Positions 21,752 through 33,873 of a DNA stretch of 64,000 nt are shown here, in pieces; position 1 is the first letter of the stretch; every line of letters starts with the position of its first letter. Source of the stretch: Berberis thunbergii. Lineage: Eukaryota > Streptophyta > Magnoliopsida > Ranunculales > Berberidaceae. The notes under the pieces were generated by a model. That model was not told the origin of the DNA. It did not search any database and saw only the letters and a list, made by a program, of their open reading frames with translations. Location of the stretch: assembly GCA_003290165.1 (NCBI GenBank), contig QNQO01000555.1, positions 558,001 through 622,000 of the forward strand, given 5' to 3'. Made by a program: the position numbers and the translations under genes.

Positions 21752-24700
21752 ATGGAGGCAATGAGGGTTTCCACCATCTTCTCCTCTACCATCACAACCA
21801 GATCTTCTTTGTGCCAACTTCAATCGAGAAATTCCCTCTCTTTCTCTTTCAAGCCAAATTTGTTTTCATGCAATTCAATAGGTGGTGGTATCAGTAACAG
21901 AAGCCAAGGAAAAAGGAAACTCTGCATCGCTGCTTCTGGGTCTAAAATGGATGAAGAAGCTCAATCTCCCCAACCCCAGGTTCATTTCTTCTTTGATTCG
22001 ATCATGTCATCAAGTTTAGGTGCCAGCTCACAATCTCCTTTTAAACCCTCTTTTCCATCTTCAGTTATAACTCAAAGATAGGATCAGTTTCATGGGTTTT
22101 GAGTAATAAACAATAAATTGATGTTCTTTGCCATTAATTAGTGTTTTTTGGTGATGCAAACGAGGGACTGAAGTATTGGTGAGTACATCTTTTTCTTTGG
22201 GATTGCTATGCATGGTACTCGGGTTGTTTTCATCTTGAACAATGCCAAGATCATCAAAAGTATCAAGAATAACAGTGTAACTCCCTAAATTTCATAAAAC
22301 TATTTTATTTTATTTTGAATTAAATAAAATAGGGGTACATTTAATTGAACGTGAATTTCGAAATTAGGATTTTGTTTGGTGAGTTAAAGGGCGGGTGCTC
22401 TCAGAATGTTAGCGGAGGCAAATAACCACCCACTCTATAAAGGGGAAGAAAACCTATTTTTGTTTTCTTTTTCCTCTTTTTCTCCTTCTCCTTTCCTTCC
22501 TTGTGTTTTTTTTTTCTCAATGGTGGCGATGGGACTGTGTGTGATTTCGAAGGACTGCTCAGACATGTCAAAATATGCTTGATCTCTTTCATGAGGTTGA
22601 TCGATCAAGAGATCACTCAGCACCCGCTAACATTCTGAGAGCACCCGCCCTTTAACTCACCAAACAAAACCCTAATTTCGAAATTCACATTCAATTAAAT
22701 GTACCCCTATTTTATTTAATTCAAAATAAAATAAAATAGTTTTATGAAATTTAGGGGTGTTACAAACAGGGTAGAAGATGAATGAATAAAACATGAAGTA
22801 TATGGATACCATACAGCTGAGAGAAATTTTAATCAATCATTCTCATCCTTCTGCAATTACTTCAGACTTAATGTGATGGGGTCCTTTTGGGCAATGTTTC
22901 TCTTTGATTAGTGCTTCAGTGGCACAGGCAGTTAGGAACCACAAATAGCATGTACATGCAGCAAATTGTCTGAGAGTTATCCAAAATAATTGGCTGTGTT
23001 GCTTTAAGACTGGTATTGCACTATCTGGTTCACACCAATCTAGTTGGAAAGTTGTAGGGACAAAGATTTGGGATTTGCTACATCTAATTGGTTGTGTGCT
23101 GTATGGACGAGTTAATGAAATTGCCAATTGCAAATGATCTGTTGATTGTATCGCCATTTATGAAGCAAATAATAATGAGGTGTTCAAGTTTTGCAATTAC
23201 TAGACATGCTTTTCTCTGTATCTCATCCCATATTTCAAATTCGTTTACTTTGAAGGTCGTATTTCTATTCTTATAGCATTGAAAAAGTACCACTTCCAGT
23301 GTTAATTTCTTATAGGTTTGCAGGGTGTTGAATCATTCTTTAGGAATGTGCTGGCGAGTATGGAGAACGTCTATTTGGGTAGAAACTCCACTGCAAAGGC
23401 AATTTTGGAGCTTGTTCACTCATCTGATGGCGCTCAAATTAGTTATGATCATTTTGCATTCAGGACTTTTGGGGTATTACTTCCTTTGTTTTGTACATTT
23501 CCTCCTTCCCTGAAAAATAACCGTTGCTTCTAACAAAAAGTAGGTCTTTTTCCAGCACAGTGGTTGAATCAATATTCTTGTCCAACTTCACAAGTTTACG
23601 ATTCTTTTATAGGTTTCAAATTCCATTTGGTAGCATTTTTTTTTCCATGCTTTCTAATATATAGATACTTTCTTCACGGTGTCTTCCTAGGTTGATGGCT
23701 ATGGAATTACCTCCTTGGCAAACTTTTTCATGGATTTTGGGTATACACCCAGGGAGGAATTAAGGTTTCCTGCAAAAAAGTTAAAAGCGCTGTGGTTTGC
23801 TCCTCCCAGCTTGGTCAATGCTAATAATGGCAGCGGCGTAAATGGGCCTCTGCCCAGAGTTTTTATTTCAGAACTTCTTGTAGATGAGACGAGTCCTCGA
23901 GTTCAGGTGTGTTCTTTGGTTGCTAGTTTGTGAAACATGGCTAATGCTTTTGTAAATAATATTTTTTTGTTCTAGGATCTTCCATCCTCATATCTTAGCA
24001 CTTTGCCATCACTGTACATTATTGTCTTTTGGCCATTCTCCTCTTTACAGTGAAATCGACTATACATAACATAAGACATCATACTTTGAAATGTCATGTT
24101 GGTGATGTGATATCATGGTTTTTGAGATCTTAGAGTTTAGAAAGTCCAAATGTGGATAATAAGTTGTGTAAACTTGACCAGAAATCTAAGTTTTCATGAA
24201 CATCTCATGATAAATGAATGACATATTAAAACATAAACCTTACTCCTTATTCAAAAAAGGATATGACAATCTTCTAATATTTTTCTATCCGTACATGTGT
24301 TAATATAGTCTCATCAGTATCTTGATACAAGGTATCGTACACAGACACTTTCTTATTAATGTGGGTGTTGGCATATGATCATAATCAGCTGATTACAGAT
24401 GGACTGGAGTGTCAAAAGATATAGTTCGCAAGCATGAGGAGGAGAAACCCAGTCCTTATTATAGTCCAAAAGCATCTATTGTAATCTCCACAAAAAGTGA
24501 GTAATTGAGAATTATTTGCCCATTCTGCATTTAAATCACTATGATACCATCCGCCACAAGCCTACCAGCTGAGCTAGTACCCCATTGGCAGGCAGGCATA
24601 ATGGTTGTGTTTGGCCATAATAAGATATATTTTGTTTGGCAAGTCCTAAAGGCTCTATAGCGGTGCACACACCCACTCTGCCTCGTGAATATCATCGTTG

Positions 24701-26917
24701 AAAATGCCTGATAGAGGACTTAACTGAATGGTTTCTCATAATTGTTGCAATTCCTTGTGAGTTTGCACACTTGAAAGTGAACATGGTTAATTACCACATA
24801 TGATACTTATATGTTAAAGGATATATGCAGTTGTACCTTTTTGTTTGTTGAAGTCATTCATAGCCTTTGGTTCTTTACATACATTAAGATGCAGAGCGAG
24901 ACATGGTACGTGTCCATGCCCTTTGTTTCAGTGTTGATAATGTGAATTATTCTGCCCTTGTCTTTCCATTTGATTGAATTTTTGGTTGTTGTTTCCTAGT
25001 GCTTCTGTATTTTGGCTGATTGACATGTAAATGCTAATAAGTAGGCATTGTTTCCTGAAATGCAGGAAATTATTAGAAAATACATTAAAATGTCCGCAAG
25101 TGGAAGTAAGCATGCAGCTCTTGCTAGTGCACTGGGGTCTTTGACTTGGGAAACACCCTCATCTACAGACTTCAAAGAATTGGCTAGGTAGGTCTCAGTT
25201 TCCCTGCTTTGTGAATAAGTGATGTTTATTGGCTATAGGAGTAATACAAAACTCTGCTTTTTACACATTGACTTGCTTTTTCACACCGAGGGCTTACTTG
25301 TTGCCCAACTTTTCACTGATTGGGCGTGAAAATATTTCTGTACTTCTGTTCCATCTCAGGTAAATTGGATGCAATGTCATACACTTTGTTTCTAAGCTGC
25401 ATATTCGCAAGATCACTGAGGCTCTCCACCTGTCTACAACTAGAATCACTCAACAAAGTTTTGAATTTCTGGGAATCTTACTATGTGGTTTTTGGATTCC
25501 CAGGGAAAGTGAATATGCTGCGTGGACTCTAGTTAATGGCTATGCATTGAACCATGTCACCATCTCTACCCATCGGCTAAAATCTCATTTGAAAAACATC
25601 AAAAGCCTCAATCAATTCATTGAAGAAAATGGATTCAAATTGAATTCAGAAGGAGGAGTTCTAAAAGGTTCACACAACTCTTATCCAATTATTGAATTCC
25701 ATTTACGCTCTTATTTTGTGTTTATTAGTTTGCCGGAAACATTCAATCATTTAGTTTGTTTTAGTGGAAATATAGGAAGCGTACTTGTTGCCAAGATATA
25801 TGTCATAATATCCTTTATGTTGTTGATTCGGTCTGGTAATTGAACATGCTTTCTTGGTATGGGTATTTATTAAAAGCCAGTTGACTAAGTACTGTAGTGG
25901 TTATTGATTGCACCATCTCTTCACGTTTTGAATGTGTCACGACTGTTTGCTCAAATACACTTAAGTATGGAATTTAAGACTTGACTTTCTGCTTAGTTGA
26001 GGAAGGTCCCAATACTGTAATACAAAACTCAGTGAATACATTCTTATTCTTATATTAATATCATGTACTGGATGTAGCTCATCTGATTAATGTCTGGCTA
26101 CAGAACCATAAAGTCAAATGTTAAATCCTGGCAATCAAAAGATAGGGAATTTTATTTTTCTCAATTTTTACTGCAAAGTGAAAATTTATCCAGTAAAGAA
26201 ACTCTTATCAGTGTCTTGTCAGATGACTTGTATATGTGTTAATGTTTTGCAACTATCATGATTATCTATAAGCAAAAGGAAAGTAGGCTTTCATTGGGAA
26301 TAAGCTATCCTTGGAGAACTTGCTAGCGAGGTTTATGGTTTCCAGTTTACTCTTCATAAAACCCATTTGAAACACAAACATCATCTTTTGCACAGGACAG
26401 ATTCAATTCTGATCGTCATAATTATTGTCTTCTTTGTTTAGAAGTGGTAGTTCAATTTGCTCTTCTACTATCAATAAGCTAACAATTTATGACTTTGTTT
26501 CTGCTGTGAAAAGTGAGTCCTGATGGCCTTCTACAGCAAAGTTCAACAGTTGCTGATTCAACAGCGTTCTCTTTTGCTGATGGTATCACCGAATCTGTTC
26601 CCCGTTCCTACATTGAATTTGCCGAGCGTCTTGTGCTGCCACAATTTAAGAACTTACCTGAAACACAGGTACTTGTTTTTTTAAATAACATCTTGAACTT
26701 TTATTCATGAGATGGTGCAACTGTTTAATATATTTCCGTGTGCCATAACTTTAGTTCCATAAATCAATAGCAATGATATTGGCATATTATCAAAAAGTGT
26801 CATTTTTTAACTGTACAGATAGAAGAGTTCCATAGGCGTGACGGTTTTGAGGTTGGCAATGCTGATAAGATATTTGAGAGCACCTCAAAGGACCAATTGA
26901 CCAGGAAAGCTGCCTGA
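21752..26917 (+). CDS. 2-oxoadipate dioxygenase/decarboxylase, chloroplastic (DUF1338/HglS family)
   Basis: Seven exons were read by splice sites and phase: 21752-21979, 23324-23473, 23691-23906, 25066-25187, 25504-25667, 26514-26668 and 26819-26917 (TGA). All introns are GT-AG and the frame stays open, giving about 377 aa. Exon 1 encodes a Ser/Thr/Arg-rich plastid-transit-like N-terminus. The rest matches plant DUF1338 proteins (Arabidopsis At1g07040-like, rice FLO7): SFFRNVLASMENVYLGRN, YDHFAFRTFG, PRVFISELLVDE, NGYALNHVTIS, SPDGLLQQSSTVADS, SYIEFAERLVLPQ and RRDGFEVGNADKIFEST. By analogy with bacterial HglS, the His of YDHFAF, the His of LNHVT and the Glu of YIEFAE should bind the metal. 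The enzyme converts 2-oxoadipate to 2-hydroxyglutarate in lysine catabolism. A poly(A) signal AATAAA is at 27005-27010. Rice FLO7 loss affects endosperm starch (known from the family). The gene appears intact. Confidence 0.93.
22276..22764. mobile_element. 489 bp inverted-repeat element in intron 1, 5-bp target duplication AACAG
   Basis: Arms 22276-22415 and 22624-22764 are near-perfect inverted copies (only a few mismatches over ~140 bp). The ends are TGTAAC...GTTACA. AACAG flanks both sides (22271-22275 and 22765-22769). The ~208 bp loop is C/T-rich and holds no gene. A TG...CA end with a 5-bp duplication is the signature of retroviral-type integrase, while long inverted arms are typical of MITE or foldback DNA. 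The class is therefore uncertain. It lies in the first intron of the dioxygenase gene and would fold into a long hairpin in the pre-mRNA. Confidence 0.85.
24540..24605 (-). repeat. Possible tRNA-derived SINE remnant
   Basis: Read on the minus strand, TACTAGCTCAGCTGGTAG (24564-24581) matches a Pol III A-box (TAGCTCAGYNGG). No convincing B-box, cloverleaf or acceptor stem follows, so this is not a tRNA gene. It sits in an intron of the dioxygenase gene. Confidence 0.4.
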
Positions 26918-27048
26918 GAGAACTGTTCTTAAACATCTGGTGACAAACCTTGGGAACAATAATATGGTTATCGACTCTTCCTATGAAATGTACAACTGAT
27001 GTATAATAAAGGTTTATTGACAAGCTATGTAAATATTATAATGATAAG

Positions 27049-27325
27049 TGTTAGAAAACAATCAGTAATAGTGAGGGATAGGATAATCTGAGGCTTGTTT
27101 AATGCATTGTCCTTAAGACAATATTCGACCCGTCTCGGTGCAATGTTGATGGTCGTTAGCCTCCTAAATACAACAGATTAGTCTATGTTTCTATTGCACT
27201 TTAGGACAGAAACTCAAGTGAATAGAAATAAGGATTGACTTTGAGATGAATAAGAAAGAACATGTGTTGATTTGAATGTAAACTCTTCTTCTGAGTGTTA
27301 GGTTGTTGTTATAATGCCACATCAG
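27049..27325 (-). repeat. LTR segment (3' LTR side) of the minus-strand copia
   Basis: Aligns with 31912-32190 at moderate identity. The similarity ends near TTGTTGTTATAATG. Confidence 0.75.
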
Positions 27326-27839
27326 GATATGTAGCTTTTCACTTTGAACATTCCTTAGTAAAAAAGTATCAGAATTATTTAACTAATCAATGAACTATTT
27401 CATCTGGAATTGTCAGTTGTTGATGTAAAACTAGTCAATAAACTTTACATACATTATTCCATTCGAATTCTATTCTCGGTTGTGTTTGTTTTGGTCCGGA
27501 ACAATTCTTAATTTTGTAAGTGCTACTAGAGATTTTAGCTTGATAAAAATCTTATAAAGGCGACCCAGCTCACACTTATATAGATGACCGCTTCTATAAG
27601 AAGTATCTTACAATACCTTACTTACCTTTTCAAGATATAGACGTTATTAAAAATAGTGTATCATTGTTTATTCTTTTTATCACAGTAGGTTTGCACTTGG
27701 TGCTTCATAGGAATGGAAAGGTAATTATACTCTTGAGTGCTTAACAATTGAATTATCCATCACTGGTTTTCCTTTTGAACTAAGTCCATGGGATCTCCAA
27801 TCGCTTAGTAAGGTTTTCGTATATGAGAATTCGTGTGTA

Positions 27840-30800
27840 TTAGGCTTTTAAACCTATTCCCCTCGAAGAGTAGTCTATATGCTCTCTAGAAAAACCTTTA
27901 GTAAATGGATCCGCTAGGTTATCTTTTGATTTCACAAATTCAATGGACATTATGTCATTAGAGAGTAGCTGTCGCACAGTACGATCCCTTCGACGTATGT
28001 GTTGTGATCGACCGTTGTACATAAAATTGTGAGCTCTACATATAGAGGTTTGATTGTCACAATGTATGCATATGGTCGGTACTGGTTGTGGCCATAATGG
28101 AATGTTTTTTAAAAATTGTCGAAACCACCACTATGCTTCTTCCCCAGTCTTGTCTATGGCTATCAGCTCAGATTTCATTGTGGATCTAGCTATATATGTT
28201 TGTTTAAAAGATTTTCAGGATACGGCACCGTCTGCCATAGTAAACACATAACCACTGGTGGATTTTACTAATTCAGAATCAGAAATCCAATTTGCATCAC
28301 TGTATCCCTCAAGGACACTAGGATATCTACTATAGTGCAATGGATAGTTTGAAGTATTTTTCAAATATCCTAAAACCTTAAGCAAAGCATGTCAGTGAGT
28401 ATTACTCGGTTTACAAGTGTATCTACTTAGTCTACTCACAACATAAGCTATATTAGGTCTCGTATGATTCATCAAATACATTAAACTTCCAATAATGCGA
28501 GAGTACTCAAGTTGTAAAACACTTGGACCTGTATGCTTATGTAGCACATGATATAGAATGGAATGGATTATTAAATTTCTTGATTCCATATTGTTTGAAC
28601 TTGTCTATTACATTCTCAATGTAATGTGAATGAGACAAAGCTAACCCATCAGGTGTTCGCAGTATTTGATTCCCAAAATTACGTCTGCTTCACCTAGATC
28701 TTTCACATCAAAATGTTTAGTAAGCATAAATTTGGTGGACTTAATAACTTAAATATTAGTCCAAAAAATAATCATATCATCAATATAAAGACAAACTATC
28801 ACATAGTCATTATTGATTTTCTTTATGTAGACACATTTTTCACACTCATTTATGATGAATACATTTTTCACACTCATTTATGATGAATACATTTTTCAAC
28901 ATGACTCCATCAAACTTCTCATTCCATTGTTTAGGAGCTTGTTTTAGACCATATAAGGATCAAACAAGTTTACATACTTTGTGATCTTGTCTCTTGTCTC
29001 GAAACCCTTTTGGTTGATCCATATATATTTCCTCATTTAATTCTCCATTCAAGAATGCATTTTTTACATCCATTTGGTGAATTTCCAAATTGTAAAGTGT
29101 TGCGATGACAATTAACATCCTAATTGTTGTTATCCTTATCACCGGAGAATAAGTGTCAAAATAGTCTAAGCCTTCTTTTTTACTATACGCTTTAGCTACT
29201 AATCGAGCTCTGTATTTATCAATGGAACCATCGGGTTTCATTTTACGCTTGAAGATCCATTTGCACCCAATTGGTTTATGTCCAGGAGGAAGATCAACCA
29301 ATTCCCAAGTATGATTGTGCATAATGGATTCTATCTCACTGTTTATAGCTTCTTTCCAGAAAGAAGTTTCAAGAGTAGACATTGTTTCTTTATAAGTTTG
29401 AGGCTCTGTTTCTAACATATAAGTTAGAAAATCCGGACCAATTGTTTTGTACTTTTGAGCTTTCTTGCTACGTTTAAGAAAGTCATCATTTCTATTTTAA
29501 TTAGAATTGATATTTTGGTCACTCCCTTCATTTGATATCTCATGTGTTATTTTTGTAGCACTAGGCGACTTATAAGTCATATGAGGTGTTGATTCTATGT
29601 AATCCTTTGTATGAGAAAATACCATCTACAAAAACATCGGATCTCTAGACTCAATGATAGTATTAACATCAATATCATTGATATCATATTTAAACACCAA
29701 AAACCTGTGTGCACTGTTATTTTCGGCATTTTCTAAAAAAATAACAATAAACCGTTTTTGCTCCTAGTTTATTCCTTTTGGGTGGTGGAATAGAAACCTT
29801 TGCTAAGCACCCCACACTTTAATGTGTTTATAGGATGATCATCTACCTTTCTATATCTCATATGGCAATTCAACAAATTTCTTGTGAGCACTCAATTTAA
29901 AATATGATTTGCCATATGGAATACTTCTCCCTACAAGTTCTCAGGTAGACCGGAGTTGATAAGCATGGTATTAATCATGTCTTTCAAGGTTATGTTTTTC
30001 CTTTCAGCAACTCCATTTGATTATGGTGAGTAAGGAGCAGTAGTTTTGTGTATAATACCATTTTTTTTACAAATCTCTGCAAATGGAGATTCATACTCAC
30101 TGCCTCTATCAGATCTCAATATTTTGATCTTTTTATTTAACTGATTTTCGACTTCAGTTTTGTATCTTACAATCGCATTGATTGCTTCGACTTTGCTATT
30201 TAATAAATATACATAACAATACCGTGAGCACTCATCGATAAATTGATCAAATATTTATTTCCACCTCGAGTAGGAATTGATTTTAAATCACATAAATCAG
30301 TGTGTACTAAACCCAAAATTTAATGTTTCTTTGTACTGAATTAAAAAGTTGTTTAGTAAATTTGGCTTCCACACAAACCTTGCATTTGTGTTGTGATTTA
30401 TTATCAAATTTAAGGATTAACTCTAGACTAGCCAACTCTTCATTTTCTTAAAATTTACATGACCTAGTCTATCACGCCACAGTAAAGGGGACTCAAGCAA
30501 ATAAGAAACAGATTTTGCATTAATAATGACCATTACATTGGCCTTGAAAAGACCATCTGTAAGGTAACCACGTCCCATAGATATTTCGTTTTTGGACAAG
30601 ACAAATTTTCCTTAATAAAAAACTATTTTAAGGTTATTCTCTACCAGAAGAGAACCAGAGATTAAAATTTTCCTAATCGCTGGAACATACAAGACGTCTT
30701 TTATCGTGACATTCTTGCCTGAGGTATATTTTAATACCAAGGTTCTCTTGCCTTCAATTGCCGAGACTGAATCATTTCCCATGAAGACCTTGTCATCGTT

Positions 30801-31220
30801 ATTCAACTTCTCATAAGTTGAAAACATGGTATTATTGCTGCAGATATGGCGGGTGGCACCAATGTCAAGCCACAATGTGCAAGGATAATTAACGAGGTTA
30901 ACCTCAGATACACTAGTGATAATGTATAACATTTCGATAAGAAAGGCAAGAGCTTTTAATAAGTTTGCTCAAGAAGACTGTCTTTCGTTGTCTTCATCCA
31001 TGCGATTTCTACAATCCTTTGCAAGATGCCCCTTCTTGCCACAAACATAGCAAGAGCCCTTGAACCTCTTAAAGTTTGCATGGCTTTTAGGGTTTACGTT
31101 ACTTCCCCCATTATTCAAGGAACGTTTCCTTTTGGCTCTATTGGGTTTCTCCATCTTTTGGCTTCGATTTATCTTCGGTAAGAAAATTTGCCAAACCAAT
31201 GTTGTTAGGTAAAACAACAT
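27840..31220 (-). pseudogene. copia gag-pol remnant
   Basis: On the minus strand: a zinc knuckle CYVCGKKGHLAKDC (about 31070-31020) in a basic gag tail; protease with [11 protein letters not shown] (about 30880), in which the catalytic DSGAT is changed to DIGAT; an integrase region at about 30500-29830 interrupted by many stops; RT N-terminus at 29418-28960 (GCKWIFKRKMKPDGS, IHQMDVKNAFLNGE); the RT active site read as LYIDD near 28790-28770 in place of the usual YVDD; connection region GSLMYLMNHTRPNIAY at 28510-28430; and the RNase H tail NLADPFTKGFSREHI at 27930-27860. Multiple frameshifts and stops make it inactive. The altered protease Ser and the YIDD are consistent with decay. Confidence 0.87.
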
Positions 31221-31911
31221 CTTGCTCTGCCATATTTTAAAATCAAGTCCTTTGAATTTCTCTAGTTTATCATGAGCAATAACTTTAGTGACTCACCCCA
31301 GCTATTAAATTGGTTTCGTTTTTATCTCTCATATTAATATTTCTGTTTGATACACAGAAAACACAATTTATTTGTTCTTAGTAATAATTCAAAAAAAAAT
31401 CTAATTTGTTCACACAAAAAATTTAATTAGCTAAGTACTGTAAAACAATATTTTAATCAGAGTTCATTAATTTATAAACTCTGTATCTAATTTGTATAAA
31501 TTATTATAATAAAAACAGTAATATTGATAGAGTTCCAAAATATATAAATTCTATCAGTTGCTATACAAAACAGTATGTTGAAATTAATTGTACAAATAAA
31601 AACACGTACTGCACAAATAAAATTTTATTATACTAAATAGTAGATGACACAGACTCGAAGTCTGTAAGCCAATACGTTTTTTTACCAAAGTGTGTACTTT
31701 GGATTTGACCAAAGTTTTTTAGTGCTTTGGATATGTATGGCTATGTATAGTGAACAACACAAACTCAAAGTCTGAAAATCGAAAACCAAACATGTATTGA
31801 CCAAAGGTCTAGACTTTGGATTTGACCAGAGTTTTTAGTACTCTGGATATGTTTGGCTGGAGTTGTATGAAAGTATGATACTGATACAGATTATACTATT
31901 GTCTTAAGATT

Positions 31912-32190
31912 GTTGGAAAATTTTTGTAACAGTAACAATGAGGGGATAGGATAATCTGAGGCTTGCTTAATGCAAAGTCCTTATGACAATATATGACTCG
32001 TCTCGGTGCAACGTTGATGGTCGTTAGTCTCCTAAGATACAACATATTCGTCTTTGTTCCTAATACACTTTAGGAAAGAAACTCAAGCGAATAGAAATAA
32101 GAATTGACTTTGAGATGAACAAGAAAGAATCTATTTGATTTGAATGTAAATTATTCTTCTGAGTGCTAGGTTGTTGTTGTAATGATGAAT
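31912..32190 (-). repeat. LTR segment (5' LTR side) of the minus-strand copia
   Basis: Counterpart of 27049-27325. The sequence beyond 32190 has no match near the other LTR. Confidence 0.75.
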
Positions 32191-32375
32191 TGCTATCTTT
32201 TGGATGTCTCAAATGGCCAATTTCAGATTCTACTTATAGCAAATGAAACATTATGCACCTGTTAACACAATTGAACCAACACAACTGTTGGTTAAAGACT
32301 TACATAAGGGACCTTATGTAGTGAGTTTACAGAACACACGATTTACTAATTCAATAAAATGGGAAAATCTAAAAG

Positions 32376-32672
32376 TTAGATGTAAGTGCCCATTTATAAT
32401 TTATAGATAATTGGAGGGCTTCAAATAAATTATATTAGGGGCTTATTTAAAATTAATAAATATTAAGCGGGGCTGGATTTTATTATAAATGATTTGAATT
32501 TTAGAAGGCAAAAGTGTAAAAGGATGTAATAGTGTTTTCATTTAAAGACACAAAAACGCTTTTTCACTTTTATTACATTTTGATTTTTCTATGTAAATGT
32601 CATGGAGTTGGGCGGGCATTTTCGAAACCCAAAAATTAGGTTGAAGAAAACTGTATAATAGTGTTTTTCAAT
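32376..32672 (+). repeat. Dispersed repeat, copy 1
   Basis: Shares an ordered series of blocks with 57638-57932: GATGTAAG, then TTTATAATTTAT, CAAATAAATTATATTA, AATAGTGTTTTCATTT, AAATGTCATGGAGTTGGG and AGGTTGAAGA. No coding potential or clear ends. It may be an uncharacterised non-autonomous element or an LTR fragment. Confidence 0.65.
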
Positions 32673-33048
32673 TAAAATACATAAATACCCCTGCCATTGT
32701 TCATTGGCTTGTTGGTTTCACAATTAAAAGATATACTATTTACTGTTCATTTGAGGAAGATGCATTATATAATCCAGATTTAGATAGATAGATTATTGAG
32801 CTTTAAGCAAATCTTTCCTATACCTTGCTATATATACATTTACCTTAAACAAACAAACTTCGTTTGAGATTAATCATCGTATCTTAATCTATAACTACAA
32901 TTCACGTTGGCGATGTGTAAGTGTGTCTTCGACCCAAGGAACAATGTATCATGCGGTATGATACTGTACCTGTATCAACAACACAAACACATGCTATATG
33001 AAAAGTGTATGACCGTGCCAACGGTACGGCTAGTACACTAGTATGCAT
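32673..33048. other. AT-rich spacer
   Basis: No gene seen. It contains a TATATATA-type stretch near 32829-32836, and the sequence ends directly at the LTR of the next element. Confidence 0.5.
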
Positions 33049-33605
33049 TGATGATACATCAAAATAGACCAACATCACGACCATACACGTGGCATAAAAA
33101 TCTATTACGAGAATACAACGCCCAATCTATTAGGCCAGCTCATAAAGCCCAGGAAGAATAAAGTCGCCCAGACGAGGCCCGCTAATGATGAAATCTAAAC
33201 AGTGCCTACATCCAACCCCAAACAAATCAAAGCCCGGATCTAGGACCGACGAGAGTTCTCTCATAAAGAAGAGAAACGTTGCACCGAAAAGAGCCGCGGA
33301 AGGAGTTATGCCTCCTTGAATGCATCTCCATAAAGGAGAAGACCGTTACAAGAAATATCTCATTCCGATGCGCCTCACATGCTTAAGTCAGGCAATGAGT
33401 TAACCACGACTATTATAAAATGTAAAATGTACATTCGACAAAGGTATGCAACTTTAATTTAGTTTTGTCCAGATTTACATCATTCTTCCAACAAAGTTAC
33501 TGACTTAAGCATCGGAGTGCATTCGGCCACCAAAAGGGTGGTCCTTGGCAATCTAACAATTGTTTTGCAGGTCAAACTCACAGGAGGACCATTTTTTACG
33601 CATCA
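33049..33605 (+). repeat. 5' LTR of the Tat-type element
   Basis: 557 bp, from TGATGATACATC to ACGCATCA. Pairs with 42361-42923; many substitutions and small indels. Confidence 0.85.
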
Positions 33606-33873
33606 GTTTGGGGTCGTCCGTGGGGAACGACGAGTTTCCTTTTTTATAAAAAAAAACAAAACACACGATGACAAAATCACCACAACCTAAGGAAAGATTG
33701 ACGAGCCATCAGAAGAAATAATGCAGTCTACAGATCCTCAATCCAATAATGATCACGACAACTCTCCCACCGACGCATCACTGACAGCTTAGGGAGAAAA
33801 CGCAACCTGGGTGACCGAACCAATATCATTCGAGAATGTGAGTCCACTGCACGCAATAGTCTAGATAGCTCAA

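Larger units (their letters stand above)
27049..32190 (-). mobile_element. Decayed Ty1/copia element, minus strand
   Basis: Related terminal segments lie at 27049-27325 and about 31912-32190 in the same orientation. They share blocks such as GGATAGGATAATCTGAGGCTTG and GACTTTGAGATGAA, and start TGTTAGAAAA and TGTTGGAAAA. Between them, reading right to left, are a zinc knuckle, protease, degraded integrase, RT and RNase H in copia order. The outer LTR borders are unclear because the two copies diverge after ~280 bp, and no target duplication was found. The element is heavily mutated. Confidence 0.85.

Noticed and set aside
24540..24605. tRNA gene on the minus strand
   Set aside because: Only an A-box-like TAGCTCAGCTGG is present. 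There is no acceptor stem pairing, anticodon stem or B-box at the right distance.
33049..33605. A clear target-site duplication for the Tat-type element
   Set aside because: The flanks (TGCAT before the 5' LTR, TAATA after the 3' LTR) do not match. The element may have recombined, or its ends may be off by a few bases.
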